The position numbers and the translations under genes were made by a program. Positions 31,365 through 41,137 of a stretch of 64,000 nt of DNA are shown in pieces. A model generated the notes under the pieces. The model saw only the letters and a program-made list of their open reading frames with translations, made no database searches and was not told the DNA's origin. Source of the stretch: Kordiimonas lipolytica (GTDB taxonomy: Bacteria > Pseudomonadota > Alphaproteobacteria > Sphingomonadales > Kordiimonadaceae); assembly GCF_001550065.1 (NCBI RefSeq), contig NZ_LRUB01000017.1, positions 372,001-436,000 on the forward strand. The letters run 5' to 3'. Position 1 is the first letter of the stretch; the number at the start of each line of letters is the position of its first letter.

Positions 31365-31567
31365 ACAGTGCTGTTTTTTGAAGCTGAGTGAAAATTTTTG
31401 CTTCACAAACATAAATGCCGGGCGTCAGGCGTAATGGGGTATGTTTGTGCAGTATTCGGTTCAGTCGCGCTGTATGCACTTTTTGTCGCATTTTTCTGGT
31501 GCCCTCGGGCCTGCTTCCCATATGACTGCGGTTGAATTCAATGTCCAATCGTGGGGGAGGGGCACAG

Positions 31568-32707
31568 ATGACCGATGCTGTTTTGGCGGTTGTTGCTGCA
31601 GTATTTCTTTTATCAGTTTCCGCTTTTTCAACAAACGCTGAGCCGAGGGAGCAACCGGAGGTGCGCATGCTGCCTGGCGGCACCTATATTTTATATGGTG
31701 GCGCTGACTTGGGGTCCTCCGTTGGAGTGGTTGAAACGCAGGACGGCCTTGTCTTGATCGACACGATGGAAGCCGGTGCCGCAGACCAGCTCGGGCAGGC
31801 CCTGCGTCGGCTTTCAAAGAAGCCTGTAAGTCATATATTCAACACGCACGGACACCGGGATCATTCAGGTGGTAATGACGTCTTCCTTCGCCAGGGCGCT
31901 CGCCTCATGGACTATCAGGTGCTGATGGCAAGCCGCGATGAGGTGAGTGGATTGGGTGATGCGCTTACGCTTGCACTGGGCGGTGTGCGGATTGAGATTC
32001 ATGCAATCGCCGCCCACACGTCAGGCGATATCGTTGTTTTTTTGCCGGATCAGAATGTTATCTTCATGGGGGATACATTCACAACAAACTGGCATCCCAC
32101 CTTTTATGCGGGTGGTGAAACAGGGCAGCTTGCGGTGATCGACAAGGTGCTTCAGCTCGCAGATGAACACACGGTGATTGTGCCGGGGCACGGCCGGGCG
32201 GGGAACCGTGACAGCCTGCTTTTGTATCGGTCTGCCTTCCGTCGCTGGATGGAGAAAATACGGGCTCTTTCGCACAAGGGCGCAAGCGTGCATGACATGC
32301 AGGCGGACCCCGAGTTGCGGCAAATCTCAGTGCGTTTCCTGCAGGATGGCAGTACCCAAGCGTTGCCTGAATGCGCATACCAGCGCTTCGTTGAGCGTAC
32401 AATCTCAACCGAGCTGATGCCGACTGACCGGGAAGTTCTTGCGCATCTGGAGGACTATATCGGGGCGTACCGATATGAAGACGGCATTATCCTGCGGATC
32501 GAACGCGCTGATGGCGGCGTGCGCGTGACCGAAGGCGGAGCCCTGTCTGGTCTCGCTGTCCCACTATCAAAAACCCGGTTTCATTTTCGCGGGCGACTGG
32601 AGGGCGAAGGACACCTGACTTTCCAGATTGACGCCGAAGGCAAGGTTTCAGGTGTCACCTATATGGACGACGCAGAGAGCTGGTCGGCGGTCCGAATCCA
32701 CAACTAG
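31568..32707 (+). CDS. Exported metallo-beta-lactamase-fold hydrolase
   Basis: 379 residues from the ATG at 31568 with GGGGGAGGGG upstream. Signal peptide about 1-24. MBL zinc motif H94-G-H96-R-D98-H99, then AAHTSGD, FMGDTF and VPGHGRAG supply the remaining ligands. Residues 250-379 form an extra domain with beta strands. The N-terminal YILYGGADLGSSVGVVETQDGLVLIDT is typical of the family. Substrate unknown; related exported MBL proteins act on varied esters or lactams. Stands alone. Confidence 0.87.
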   Translation: MTDAVLAVVAAVFLLSVSAFSTNAEPREQPEVRMLPGGTYILYGGADLGSSVGVVETQDGLVLIDTMEAGAADQLGQALRRLSKKPVSHIFNTHGHRDHSGGNDVFLRQGARLMDYQVLMASRDEVSGLGDALTLALGGVRIEIHAIAAHTSGDIVVFLPDQNVIFMGDTFTTNWHPTFYAGGETGQLAVIDKVLQLADEHTVIVPGHGRAGNRDSLLLYRSAFRRWMEKIRALSHKGASVHDMQADPELRQISVRFLQDGSTQALPECAYQRFVERTISTELMPTDREVLAHLEDYIGAYRYEDGIILRIERADGGVRVTEGGALSGLAVPLSKTRFHFRGRLEGEGHLTFQIDAEGKVSGVTYMDDAESWSAVRIHN

Positions 32708-32755
32708 TGGGGCGCCTGCTTGTCTGGTATCCTTCCCTAAACAATTGGGGATGTT

Positions 32756-33226
32756 ATGACGCGCTCTGCTGTGTGCCGGTTGGCGATGGTTTCAATGTTT
32801 CTGCTGCTTTCCGGATGCGCGGGAAGTGGCTTTTTCTGTAAAGCGGACCATGATGATCCGAAAGTCGCCAGCTTGATGCGCGATAGCTGCGCGGGCAACC
32901 GTGGTGCCAGCATGCAGTTGGGGTTGTGGTTCGAAGGGCATGATGACTATGAGATGGCGGTGCGCTATTACCGCGTGGCAGCCACGCCGGATATTGGCCA
33001 GACCTTTATCTGGGTACCGCCGGCGGGTGATGTTGGCGGGTATGTCATGCCCATCAGCACAGGGCCGGGGACACCCGGTAACGCCGAAGCGCAATATCGG
33101 CTGGGGCTGATGTACCGTGACGGCAGGGGCGTGAAGCAGAGTGTTGCGAAAGCGCGCAGCTATTTCCAGCAGGCCGCTGAACAGGGCCACGCTGACGCGA
33201 AGGCGATCCTCGCGGCTAACGGCTAG
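32756..33226 (+). CDS. Sel1-repeat-like lipoprotein
   Basis: 156 residues with a lipobox (LLLSGC, Cys21). Sel1/TPR-like units: GNRGASMQLGLWFEGHDDYEMAVRYYRVAA (about 48-77, in parts) and AEAQYRLGLMYRDGRGVKQSV followed by ARSYFQQAAEQGHADAKAIL. Between them a Gly/Pro-rich insert (about 85-108) breaks the solenoid. Sel1 proteins act as periplasmic scaffolds. The 3' end overlaps the convergent LysR gene by 11 bases. Confidence 0.82.
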   Translation: MTRSAVCRLAMVSMFLLLSGCAGSGFFCKADHDDPKVASLMRDSCAGNRGASMQLGLWFEGHDDYEMAVRYYRVAATPDIGQTFIWVPPAGDVGGYVMPISTGPGTPGNAEAQYRLGLMYRDGRGVKQSVAKARSYFQQAAEQGHADAKAILAANG

Positions 33227-34094
33227 CTTCGCCTAAAAGCCAATCGGTGAAGGTTTTTACCTTCTTCAAGCTGCCTCGCCCTTCGGTATAGGCCAAATAG
33301 TATGCATTCCGGCTTTTCACTGGCCCGCCAAACGGGGCAATCAGGCGGCCTGTCGCCAGATCATCCGCCACATACATCAGCGGCAACACGGCCACCCCCA
33401 GGCCGGACCGCGCGGCCTCGATCATCATGGTGAAATTCTCGAACTGGGCGCCGCCGCGCGCGCCGCTGTCCGCCAGGCCCGTGCCCTCCAGCCATTCGGT
33501 CCAGGCGGTGGGGCGGGTGGTCATCAAAAGCCGGTCATAGTCATTGATGTTGGCGTCTTCCTTGCCTTTCATCAGGGCAGGGGCGACGACAGCGATGATC
33601 TCCTCACTCACCACCTTGTGGCTGGTCATGCCTGGCCAATTGCCGTCGCCATACTGCACGGCGACATCCGCGTTCGCGGCCTTGAAGTCATCTGGCGTCA
33701 GGCCCGTGACGATGTTGAGCTGGATGTCAGGGTAGGCGGCTGTGAAGTCGCCCAGCTTCGGGATCAGCCAGCGTGAGCCGAATGTGGGCAGAAGCCCCAA
33801 GGTCAGCACGCGGTCATCTGCGCCCCAGGTGATAAGTTTCAATGTCTCATTCTCTAGCCCGGCCAGGAGGGGAGCGACCGCAGCGGCATACTGTTTGCCC
33901 GCTTCCGTGGGCACAAGGCGTTTGCGCTCGCGCCTGAAAAGGCTTTGGCGTACGAATTCCTCCAGGTTGCCGATCTGGCGGCTGACCGCGCTTTGCGTCA
34001 GGTTCAGGGCCTCGGCGGCGCGGGTGACCTGGCCGGTTTTCATGACCTGCTCAAAGCATTCAAGGGCGATCAGGCTGGGAATTCTGCGTTTCAT
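33216..34094 (-). CDS. LysR family regulator of the glutaryl-CoA genes (GcdR-like)
   Basis: 292 residues. Helix-turn-helix at 5-65: LIALECFEQVMKTGQVTRAAEAL, NLTQSAVSRQIGNLE. Effector domain resembles the GcvA subgroup (FGSRWLIPKLGDFTAAYPDIQLN; DVAVQYGDGNWPG). Divergent from gcdH with a 128-base gap that is AT-rich and contains several T-N11-A type dyads, e.g. around ATTCATGATTATTTGTAAT. Position and subgroup suggest it activates gcdH and the CoA transferase, probably with glutarate or glutaryl-CoA as effector. Confidence 0.88.
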   Translation of the reverse strand: MKRRIPSLIALECFEQVMKTGQVTRAAEALNLTQSAVSRQIGNLEEFVRQSLFRRERKRLVPTEAGKQYAAAVAPLLAGLENETLKLITWGADDRVLTLGLLPTFGSRWLIPKLGDFTAAYPDIQLNIVTGLTPDDFKAANADVAVQYGDGNWPGMTSHKVVSEEIIAVVAPALMKGKEDANINDYDRLLMTTRPTAWTEWLEGTGLADSGARGGAQFENFTMMIEAARSGLGVAVLPLMYVADDLATGRLIAPFGGPVKSRNAYYLAYTEGRGSLKKVKTFTDWLLGEASR

Positions 34095-34222
34095 GGCTCA
34101 GATTCATGATTATTTGTAATGATAATAGTCCGAAATGTTACTTTATGAGGCCAGAAATTACTATATACATTCACTAAATTCATTAAGTGCCCGCCCGCGC
34201 GGGCGTAGTTGAGGGAAGAATA

Positions 34223-35398
34223 ATGTCAAAGCCAGCATTCAATTGGGAAGATCCGCTGCTCCTGGATGAGCAACTCACCGAAGACGAGCGCATGATGCGC
34301 GATGCCGCGCGTGCGTACTGCCAGGACAAGTTGATGTCCCGCATCCTTGAAGCCAACCGCCACGAGCATTTTGACCGCGAGATCATGAGCGAGCTAGGCG
34401 AGATGGGCCTTCTGGGCGCAACCCTGCCTGAAGAATATGGCGGCGCTGGCGTATCCCATGTGGCTTATGGCCTGATTGCGCGCGAGGTTGAGCGCGTGGA
34501 CAGCGGCTACCGCTCTGCCATGTCTGTGCAGTCGTCGCTGGTGATGCATCCGATCTATGCTTACGGCAGCGAAGAGCAGCGCAAGAAATACCTGCCGAAG
34601 CTCGCAAGCGGTGAGATGGTTGGCTGCTTTGGCCTGACCGAGCCAGACCATGGTTCTGATCCGGGCGGCATGAAATCCCGTGCGGAAAAAGTGGACGGCG
34701 GCTTCAAGCTGACCGGCAACAAAATGTGGATCACTAACAGCCCGATCGCGGACATCGCCGTTGTGTGGGCGAAGCTGGATGGCAAGATCCGCGGCTTCAT
34801 CCTTGAGCGCGGCATGGAAGGCTTCTCCACGCCGAAGATCGAAGGCAAGATGAGCCTGCGCGCATCCATCACTGGCGAGATCGTGATGGACAATGTGTTC
34901 GTGCCGGAAGAAAACCTGCTGCCGAATGCAAGTGGCCTGTCTGGCCCGTTCGGGTGCCTGAACAAAGCGCGCTTCGGCATCGCCTGGGGTGCGCTTGGTG
35001 CCGCTGAGTTTTGCTGGCACGCTGCCCGCCAATATACGCTGGACCGTTCCCAGTTCGGTCGCCCGCTTGCACAGAACCAGCTGGTCCAGCAGAAGCTCGC
35101 GAATATGATGACTGAAATCACGCTTGGCCTGCAAGCCTGCCTGCGCGTTGGTCGACTGCTGGATGAAGGCAAGTCCGCGCCAGAGAATATCTCGCTCATC
35201 AAGCGCAACAGCTGCGGCAAGGCGCTGGATATCGCCCGCATGGCGCGCGACATGCACGGCGGCAACGGCATCTCTGACGAGTTCCACGTGATCCGCCACA
35301 TGGTTAACCTGGAAACAGTGAATACTTACGAAGGCACGTATGACATTCACACGTTGATCCTGGGTCGCGCACAAACCGGCCTCCAGGCCTTTATGTAA
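34223..35398 (+). CDS. gcdH: Glutaryl-CoA dehydrogenase
   Basis: 391 residues from the ATG at 34223 (GAGGGAAG upstream). Acyl-CoA dehydrogenase fold: [36 protein letters not shown] (FAD), [35 protein letters not shown] and the catalytic-base region [20 protein letters not shown] with Glu at about 370. The EPDHGSDPG and TYEGTYD segments distinguish glutaryl-CoA dehydrogenases. It converts glutaryl-CoA to crotonyl-CoA and CO2, in lysine, tryptophan or glutarate breakdown. The following CoA transferase supplies glutaryl-CoA. Confidence 0.94.
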   Translation: MSKPAFNWEDPLLLDEQLTEDERMMRDAARAYCQDKLMSRILEANRHEHFDREIMSELGEMGLLGATLPEEYGGAGVSHVAYGLIAREVERVDSGYRSAMSVQSSLVMHPIYAYGSEEQRKKYLPKLASGEMVGCFGLTEPDHGSDPGGMKSRAEKVDGGFKLTGNKMWITNSPIADIAVVWAKLDGKIRGFILERGMEGFSTPKIEGKMSLRASITGEIVMDNVFVPEENLLPNASGLSGPFGCLNKARFGIAWGALGAAEFCWHAARQYTLDRSQFGRPLAQNQLVQQKLANMMTEITLGLQACLRVGRLLDEGKSAPENISLIKRNSCGKALDIARMARDMHGGNGISDEFHVIRHMVNLETVNTYEGTYDIHTLILGRAQTGLQAFM

Positions 35399-35425
35399 GC
35401 AAGTCCGAGTTCGGAGTAAGCGATT

Positions 35426-36643
35426 ATGGCAGGCCCTTTAACCGGCATCCGTGTTCTTGATCTCAGCCGCATCCTGGCCGGGCCCTGGGCAACCCAGTGT
35501 CTGGCCGATCTGGGCGCGGAGGTGATCAAAGTGGAGCGCCCCGATGTGGGCGATGACACGCGCACCTGGGGCCCGCCATTCTTCGAGGACGGCGACAAGC
35601 CGGTCTCGGCCTATTTTATGTGCGCCAACCGGGGTAAGAAGTCTGTCACTATCGATTTCACCAAGCCCGAAGGGCAGGCGTTGATCAAAAAACTGGCTGA
35701 AAAATCCGATATCTTGGTTGAGAATTTCAAGGTTGGCGGGCTGGCGAAATATGGTCTGGATTACGATAGCCTCAAGGCAGTCAACCCCGGCTTGATCTAT
35801 TGCTCGATCACTGGCTTCGGCCAAACTGGCCCCTACAAGGACCGGCCGGGCTATGACGCGCTTATCCAGGCGCTCGGCGGCCTTATGAGCATCACGGGCG
35901 AACCTGACGGCATGCCCGGTGGCGGACCACAAAAGGTCGGCGTGGCGGTGACGGACCTGTTTACCGGGCTCTATAGCACCATCGGCATCCTGGGCGCGCT
36001 GCACCATAAGGCGCGGACAGGCGAAGGCCAGCATATCGATATGGCATTGATGGACACGCAGGTGGCTGTGCTGGCGAACCAAAGCATGAATTATCTGGTC
36101 TCAGGCAAGGAGCCCAAGCGGCTTGGGACCGCGCATCCGTCGATTGTGCCGTATCAGGTGTTCGCTTCCGCCGACGGCCATATGATGCTTGCGGTGGGCA
36201 ACGACGGCCAGTTCGCACGCTTTTGTGAAGCAGCTGGCATGCCCGAGGTGGCGGCAGACCCACGCTTCAAATCGAATCCCGGACGGGTTGAGAACCGGGA
36301 GGTGCTGATCCCGATGGTGGCGGAAGCCATTGCCCGCAAAACGACAGACGAATGGATCGCGCTTCTTGAAGCCCACAATGTGCCGGGCGGCCCGATCAAC
36401 ACCATGGAACGCGTGTTTGATGACCCGCAGGTGGAAGCTCGCGGCATCACGCTTGCGCTCAAGGCTGAAGACGGCTCTGTCATGCCGTCCGTGGCTAATC
36501 CCATACATTATTCCGGAACCGAAATAAGCTATGACAAGGCCCCGCCAGCCCTGGGTGCGGATACAGATGCGGTGTTGGCTGATGTGCTTGGCATCACGCC
36601 TGAAAGCCTCAAACTTGTGAAAGCCACAAAGGTCCTGGGCTAG
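35426..36643 (+). CDS. Family III CoA transferase (CaiB/BaiF), probably glutarate CoA-transferase
   Basis: 405 residues; GGAGTAAG before the ATG. CaiB/BaiF hallmarks: GPLTGIRVLDLSRILAGPWATQ, LADLGAEVIKVERPDVGDDTR, NRGKKSVTIDF, SITGFGQTGPYKDRPGYD, and candidate catalytic Asp177 in GVAVTDLFTG. It is 27 bases after gcdH and so probably activates glutarate using a succinyl- or other acyl-CoA donor. Its stop overlaps the convergent nitrilase stop by 4 bases. Precise acid specificity inferred from context only. Confidence 0.86.
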   Translation: MAGPLTGIRVLDLSRILAGPWATQCLADLGAEVIKVERPDVGDDTRTWGPPFFEDGDKPVSAYFMCANRGKKSVTIDFTKPEGQALIKKLAEKSDILVENFKVGGLAKYGLDYDSLKAVNPGLIYCSITGFGQTGPYKDRPGYDALIQALGGLMSITGEPDGMPGGGPQKVGVAVTDLFTGLYSTIGILGALHHKARTGEGQHIDMALMDTQVAVLANQSMNYLVSGKEPKRLGTAHPSIVPYQVFASADGHMMLAVGNDGQFARFCEAAGMPEVAADPRFKSNPGRVENREVLIPMVAEAIARKTTDEWIALLEAHNVPGGPINTMERVFDDPQVEARGITLALKAEDGSVMPSVANPIHYSGTEISYDKAPPALGADTDAVLADVLGITPESLKLVKATKVLG

Positions 36644-37614
36644 TCTTCGCCGAATGTAACACCCGGCATCGCCCGGGTGTTGACCTTCAGCTCAAATACA
36701 TCAGGGCGGCTATAGTGGCCGTCTGTATCCAGTGCCTGGCATTCCTCAAGCTGCTTTGCCATATCAACTTCCCCCATCACAAGGCCGGTGCGACCATAAA
36801 CCGGATCCGCGATATAGCTGCCATCAGCGGCAATGATCGCGCTGCCGCCGGTGTGGATTTGTGTGTCATCGTCTCCCGGCATGGAGGCCAGCAAAGATTC
36901 GGCTTCAGGGGCGTTTACGGCCAGCGAGTGAAACCCCGCCATCACATCTGCCTTGGTGATCACGGCACCCGCGGCGGCCACGGCGCAGCGGCCCTCAAAC
37001 GCATAGTGGCGGCTGGCCACATGGTTCATTTCCTTCACCATGGGCCACTGGGCAATATGGATGGCCTCGCCTTTCGCATGCATGGCAGCGCGTGCAAGCG
37101 GCATCCAGTGTTCCCAGCATATCAGCCCGCCAAGGGTGCCCCACGGCGTGTCGACGGTGGCGAGCGTGGAACCATCTCCCCATCCCCACACCAGCTTTTC
37201 GGTATAGGTGGGCATCAGCTTGCGGTGCGGCACTGGGTTTCCTGCGCCCGGCATGAAATAGAGCGTGCTGTTATAAAGCGTGTTGCCGATCCGCTCATGC
37301 GCCCCCATGACCATGTAGGTACCTAAGCGGTCGCAGCTTTCCTGCAGGCGTGCCAGATGGTCGTCGCCAAGCTGGACGCTGTTTTCCGCCAGCAGGCGAA
37401 ACAGGGTCTTGGCGCCCGGGTCATCCCAGAGGCCTGCGCCAGGCGCAAAATCAAGCCACACTGGGTAGCCGGGCAGCCAGGTTTCCGGGAACACGATGAT
37501 GTTGGCGCTGGCCTTCGCGGCCTCTTCCATATGTGTGATGGCTTTTTCCACACTGGCGGAAAGGTTCAGGAAAACAGGGGCTTCCTGCACGATGGCGATG
37601 GTTGGGTTGGTCAC
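36640..37614 (-). CDS. Nitrilase
   Basis: 324 residues from a GTG at 37614 with AAGGAAA upstream; a longer frame to 37755 lies inside the subtilase gene. Nitrilase-superfamily triad: Glu44 (FPETWLPGYP), Lys132 (HRKLMPTYTEK) and Cys166 (LICWEHWMP). CWEHWMPLAR matches true nitrilases (branch 1), which hydrolyse organic nitriles to acid and ammonia and form spirals. The gene starts 10 bases after the stop of the subtilase gene on the same strand, so the two are probably co-transcribed despite having no obvious link. Confidence 0.9.
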   Translation of the reverse strand: MTNPTIAIVQEAPVFLNLSASVEKAITHMEEAAKASANIIVFPETWLPGYPVWLDFAPGAGLWDDPGAKTLFRLLAENSVQLGDDHLARLQESCDRLGTYMVMGAHERIGNTLYNSTLYFMPGAGNPVPHRKLMPTYTEKLVWGWGDGSTLATVDTPWGTLGGLICWEHWMPLARAAMHAKGEAIHIAQWPMVKEMNHVASRHYAFEGRCAVAAAGAVITKADVMAGFHSLAVNAPEAESLLASMPGDDDTQIHTGGSAIIAADGSYIADPVYGRTGLVMGEVDMAKQLEECQALDTDGHYSRPDVFELKVNTRAMPGVTFGED

Positions 37615-37624
37615 AATGTTTTCC

Positions 37625-39997
37625 TTAGAATGATTTGGACAGGCCAATAAGAAGGAGGGTGTCGCTAACGTCCGCGACGTGGCCTGCATTAAAGCGCTGA
37701 CCCGCGTTGGCCTCAAGGAACCAGCCGCCCAATTGCGTGCGGTAGGCCAGTTCAAGCGCCAGTTCGCGTGATGAGGGTGTCAGCGATAGCTGCCGTTCCT
37801 TGAATAGCACATTGCCATCAATGTCCAGCCTGTCGCCGACAGTGAGGTGCGCGTTCGCACTTTCAACCCTGAGGGGCTGATGCAGGGTCAGGCTCAGCTG
37901 GTCGGTGTCTGTCATAACATCCATGGCTGTCAGCCGCGCCGTGAAGCTGGTGCCCAAAATGGTGCCAACATCGTCAAAAAGGCTACCGGTATGTGCACTG
38001 GTTCTGGTCATCGTCGCGGTGCCGCTCACGCTGGCGCTGATGCGGTCCGAGACAAACCATGTGCCGCTTGCGCCAAGCCAGGTGGTGTCTGCGCCGCCTG
38101 CAAGTGCCAGGCTGCCTGCTGACCGACTGCCGAGCACGCTGCTGTCCTCATGCGATAGCCCGGCTTCAAGCGCCCAGCTCGCGCTGGTGGTGAAATGTTC
38201 GAACCGTGCGCCCACGGACTGTGTGCGGCTATCGTCTCTGAAGGCCTTGACCGGATGACGGTCCGTGCCGCTATCCTGATCGAGCGACAAGCCAACCCAT
38301 ACCATGCTGTTCTTGCCCACCGGCTGGCCGACTGCCATGTAGCTGCCACCGCCACCAGGTAAGGGGCTGCTGTTTGCATCGGTAACCGACAGGGTTTGTC
38401 CCGTGCGGTAATCCACCGGCTGACGCCGGAGCGCGTCAGTAAGGCTGCGACCTGTGCCGATGACCCAGGTCGTGTTGCCCAGCGTGCCTGTAAATTCAAA
38501 GCTGGCGTCGATGGTGGGATCGAAGCTCTGTTCGGCCTGACCTGTCAGGGCAAAGGTGGGCGCAAAGTCCCTGTCGCGTGCCAGTGAATAATTCAGCGCC
38601 ATGCCGCCAAGGCCCAGGCTGCTGGCCTGCTGGTCACGCCGCAGGTTCAGTGCGCCCTCCAGTAGACGCTTGTTGGTACTGGCCTGCACGAGGCCTGACG
38701 CGTCCATCTGGAAATCGCGGCCGTAGCTATCAAGGATCATGATGTCTTTAAGCCCGGCATGCAGCCCAGCTGCGTCACCGAAAGCACTGCCCAGCAGGAT
38801 GGCGGCGTCGGCGACAGGTTGCGCACCTGCCTTGACAGCAACCTTGGCTTGCCCCACAGGCTGAAGTGCCGCATCCAGGTTCAAAAGCCCTTGGCCGTAT
38901 ATATTGTCGACCCCGGCTTCACCCAGGTCGGTGGCTGTCTCAAACAGAATGTCCGCAACTTCACGGCCAGTCAGACTGGGCCAGCGATCAAGGATGAGGG
39001 CCGCGGCACCTGTGATGTGTGGCGCGGAAAAACTTGTACCGCTTAGAAAATAGAGCCCGGGGCCATTGGCTTCCGTATTCCATGGTGCAACGATCTTTTC
39101 GCCTGGCGCAACCAGATAGTGAAAGCGGGCAATGCCGTCACCTGCACGGTCAGAGAAGTCTGAAATTTCGAGGTTTTCATCCACTGAACCCGCAAGGATC
39201 AGCGCGCCCTTGCCATTGTTCAGGATGCCCCTTTCCACAAGCCGGTCAATGGCGTTGAGGTTTGATAGTGACGGCTCTGGATCATAGTTGTTGCCAGCGG
39301 AACTGACAATCAGCGCACCCGCTTCGATGGCGGTGGTTTCAAATTCAAGGGTATAGCGCTCATCCACGTCCGGTAGGTTGCTCACCACGTCATCTTCATC
39401 GAAACCAAGCGATTTGTTGATCACTCTCGCGCCATTTTCATAGGCGTAAAGATAAGGGTTGGAAACGGTATAGAGAATGCCGTTCGACCTCTCCTGATAG
39501 CTGCGAACGCCCGAGAAAAAGTCCACCGCGATCACTTCGGCGTCATAGGCCACGCCGTGGGTGTCAGCATCGTTCTTGATACCGGCCGCCACTACAGCCA
39601 CGGCTTGGCCATGCGGTTGAGTGGATGCGGGCTTGTCAAACTGGGCTTCGTAGATTGCGCGTAGGTCTGGGTCTATGCCGCGGCTGGCACTGTGGAAGTT
39701 CACCTCATTTGAGGCGAAATTGAAATTGAAATCCACCAGCCCGATGGTGACACCGTCGCCGGTGTAGCCCTTGGCATAGGCGCTGGCTGCGTTGATGGCC
39801 TCAAGTCCCCAGGATCGATCATATTCCTCAGTTTTAAAGTCTTCGGGGTTTCCGTCCAGCGGGGGCTGTTCGGGTGGCTCTACAATCGTCGGAATGACGG
39901 GAACCAGCCTTGGCGAGCTGGACCCTCCACACGCTGCCAAGGTTGTGGATAAGGCTATAAGCCCGACCAGATTGAGCCAACTGATGCGACGCAGCAT
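37625..39997 (-). CDS. Subtilase lipoprotein with beta-barrel-like C-terminal domain
   Basis: 790 residues. Lipobox TLAAC, Cys23, then a Pro-rich linker. Peptidase S8 domain about 60-390: Asp89 (IGLVDFN), His129 (PHGQAVA), oxyanion Asn near 236 (SSAGNN) and Ser322 (SGTSFSAPHITGAAAL). Residues 400-790 are strand-rich and end in LLLIGLSKSF, an aromatic terminus as in outer-membrane barrels and the S8 autotransporters. It may be a surface or secreted protease held by a lipid anchor, an odd mix with a barrel. Substrate unknown. Sits before the nitrilase on one transcript. Confidence 0.87.
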   Translation of the reverse strand: MLRRISWLNLVGLIALSTTLAACGGSSSPRLVPVIPTIVEPPEQPPLDGNPEDFKTEEYDRSWGLEAINAASAYAKGYTGDGVTIGLVDFNFNFASNEVNFHSASRGIDPDLRAIYEAQFDKPASTQPHGQAVAVVAAGIKNDADTHGVAYDAEVIAVDFFSGVRSYQERSNGILYTVSNPYLYAYENGARVINKSLGFDEDDVVSNLPDVDERYTLEFETTAIEAGALIVSSAGNNYDPEPSLSNLNAIDRLVERGILNNGKGALILAGSVDENLEISDFSDRAGDGIARFHYLVAPGEKIVAPWNTEANGPGLYFLSGTSFSAPHITGAAALILDRWPSLTGREVADILFETATDLGEAGVDNIYGQGLLNLDAALQPVGQAKVAVKAGAQPVADAAILLGSAFGDAAGLHAGLKDIMILDSYGRDFQMDASGLVQASTNKRLLEGALNLRRDQQASSLGLGGMALNYSLARDRDFAPTFALTGQAEQSFDPTIDASFEFTGTLGNTTWVIGTGRSLTDALRRQPVDYRTGQTLSVTDANSSPLPGGGGSYMAVGQPVGKNSMVWVGLSLDQDSGTDRHPVKAFRDDSRTQSVGARFEHFTTSASWALEAGLSHEDSSVLGSRSAGSLALAGGADTTWLGASGTWFVSDRISASVSGTATMTRTSAHTGSLFDDVGTILGTSFTARLTAMDVMTDTDQLSLTLHQPLRVESANAHLTVGDRLDIDGNVLFKERQLSLTPSSRELALELAYRTQLGGWFLEANAGQRFNAGHVADVSDTLLLIGLSKSF

Positions 39998-40178
39998 ACG
40001 GTTCCCCTTTAACCCGCTTCCTACCCTGTAACTTTAGATGAATAAAAGCCTTGCACAAGCCAGCTGAACAAAATTTGAATGAACTCCAATGCCTACTACA
40101 CGAATAGTTGACGCTGTCTTGAAGTGCGCCTCCGCATCTCCGCTGATAGACAAACAAAAGCACAGACAGGAGCATACC

Positions 40179-40637
40179 ATGAAGCGCATTATACCATTAT
40201 TGGCCGCGATCATATTCGTTACAGCCCGTCCCGCTTGGGCCGGGGAGGACCCCATCTATACCGGCATTTTTAATAACCGGGCCGCGGGCGGCTATGATGT
40301 GGTGTCCTATTTTACGGACGGCACGGCGGAAAAAGGCAGCAAGAAATATCAGACAGACTATATGGGCGCAGAATGGCGGTTCACATCAGAAGACCATCTC
40401 AATGCGTTCCTGGCTGAGCCCACAAAGTATGCGCCGCAGTATGGTGGATACTGCGCCTGGGCCATGGCACGTGGGTACACAGCGAAAGGGGACCCCGAGC
40501 AGTGGCGGATCGTGGATGGGAAGCTCTACCTGAACTATGACGCGTCAGTGAAGGCCAAATGGGAAGCCGACATACCGGGATTTATAACGAAAGCTGATGT
40601 GAACTATCCCAAGCTCGTGGACCTGGAGGAGAATTGA
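40179..40637 (+). CDS. Exported YHS-domain protein
   Basis: 152 residues from the ATG at 40179 (AGGAG 8 bases upstream), signal peptide about 1-20 (ARPAWA-G). Matches the YHS domain-containing (seleno)protein family: GGYDVVSYFTDGTAEKGSKKYQ, YMGAEWRFTSEDHLNAFLAEPTKYAPQYGGYCAWAMARGYTA (in parts), and a final DGKLYLNYD. Where other members have selenocysteine, this one has Cys in GGYCAW. YHS modules bind metals, mainly copper. Overlaps or abuts the VOC gene next to it. Confidence 0.85.
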   Translation: MKRIIPLLAAIIFVTARPAWAGEDPIYTGIFNNRAAGGYDVVSYFTDGTAEKGSKKYQTDYMGAEWRFTSEDHLNAFLAEPTKYAPQYGGYCAWAMARGYTAKGDPEQWRIVDGKLYLNYDASVKAKWEADIPGFITKADVNYPKLVDLEEN

Positions 40638-40639
40638 GA

Positions 40640-41134
40640 ATGCGGATTTCGCACTATCTGGCCGGTATCTGGCTCCTGGTGGCAGGCGCTGCCCCAATTG
40701 TGGTCGCCGAGGCGCCGACCCTGGGGGTCAATCATATCGGGCTTGCGGTGTCAAAACTTGATGCGTCGGCATCCTTTTTCGTCGATACGCTCGGTTGGCG
40801 CCGGGCCGGTGGCGACCCTGACTATCCAGCGATATTCGTCACCGACGGCAAGGCGTTTGTTACATTATGGCAGGTGGAAAATCCGTTGGAAGCCGTGCCA
40901 TTCAACCGCATGAAAAATGTCGGCCTGCATCATATGGCCATGACCATGGAAAGCCTGGAAGCGCTTCATGCCCTGCATGCGAAGCTTTTGCAGACAGAGG
41001 GTGTCACCATAGAGTTCGCTCCGGAATTCATGGGGCAGGGGCCCACCACGCATATGATGATCCGCGATCCTTCGGGCCTGCGGCTGGAGTTTGTTGTACC
41101 CGCCAGCCGGATGCCCAAGGCGGAAGGCGAGTAA
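40640..41134 (+). CDS. Exported VOC/glyoxalase-fold protein
   Basis: 164 residues from the ATG at 40640 (GAGGAG upstream; TTG at 40634 is an alternative). Signal peptide about 1-24 (PIVVA-E). A single VOC domain: LGVNHIGLAVSKLDASASFFVDTLGWRRAGG, VTLWQVENPLEAVPFNR, VGLHHMAMTMESLEALHALH and DPSGLRLEFV, giving candidate metal ligands His and Glu. Export is unusual for this fold. It is coupled to the YHS gene (2-base gap), hinting at a shared periplasmic metal or dioxygenase-type role. Confidence 0.82.
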   Translation: MRISHYLAGIWLLVAGAAPIVVAEAPTLGVNHIGLAVSKLDASASFFVDTLGWRRAGGDPDYPAIFVTDGKAFVTLWQVENPLEAVPFNRMKNVGLHHMAMTMESLEALHALHAKLLQTEGVTIEFAPEFMGQGPTTHMMIRDPSGLRLEFVVPASRMPKAEGE

Positions 41135-41137
41135 ACG

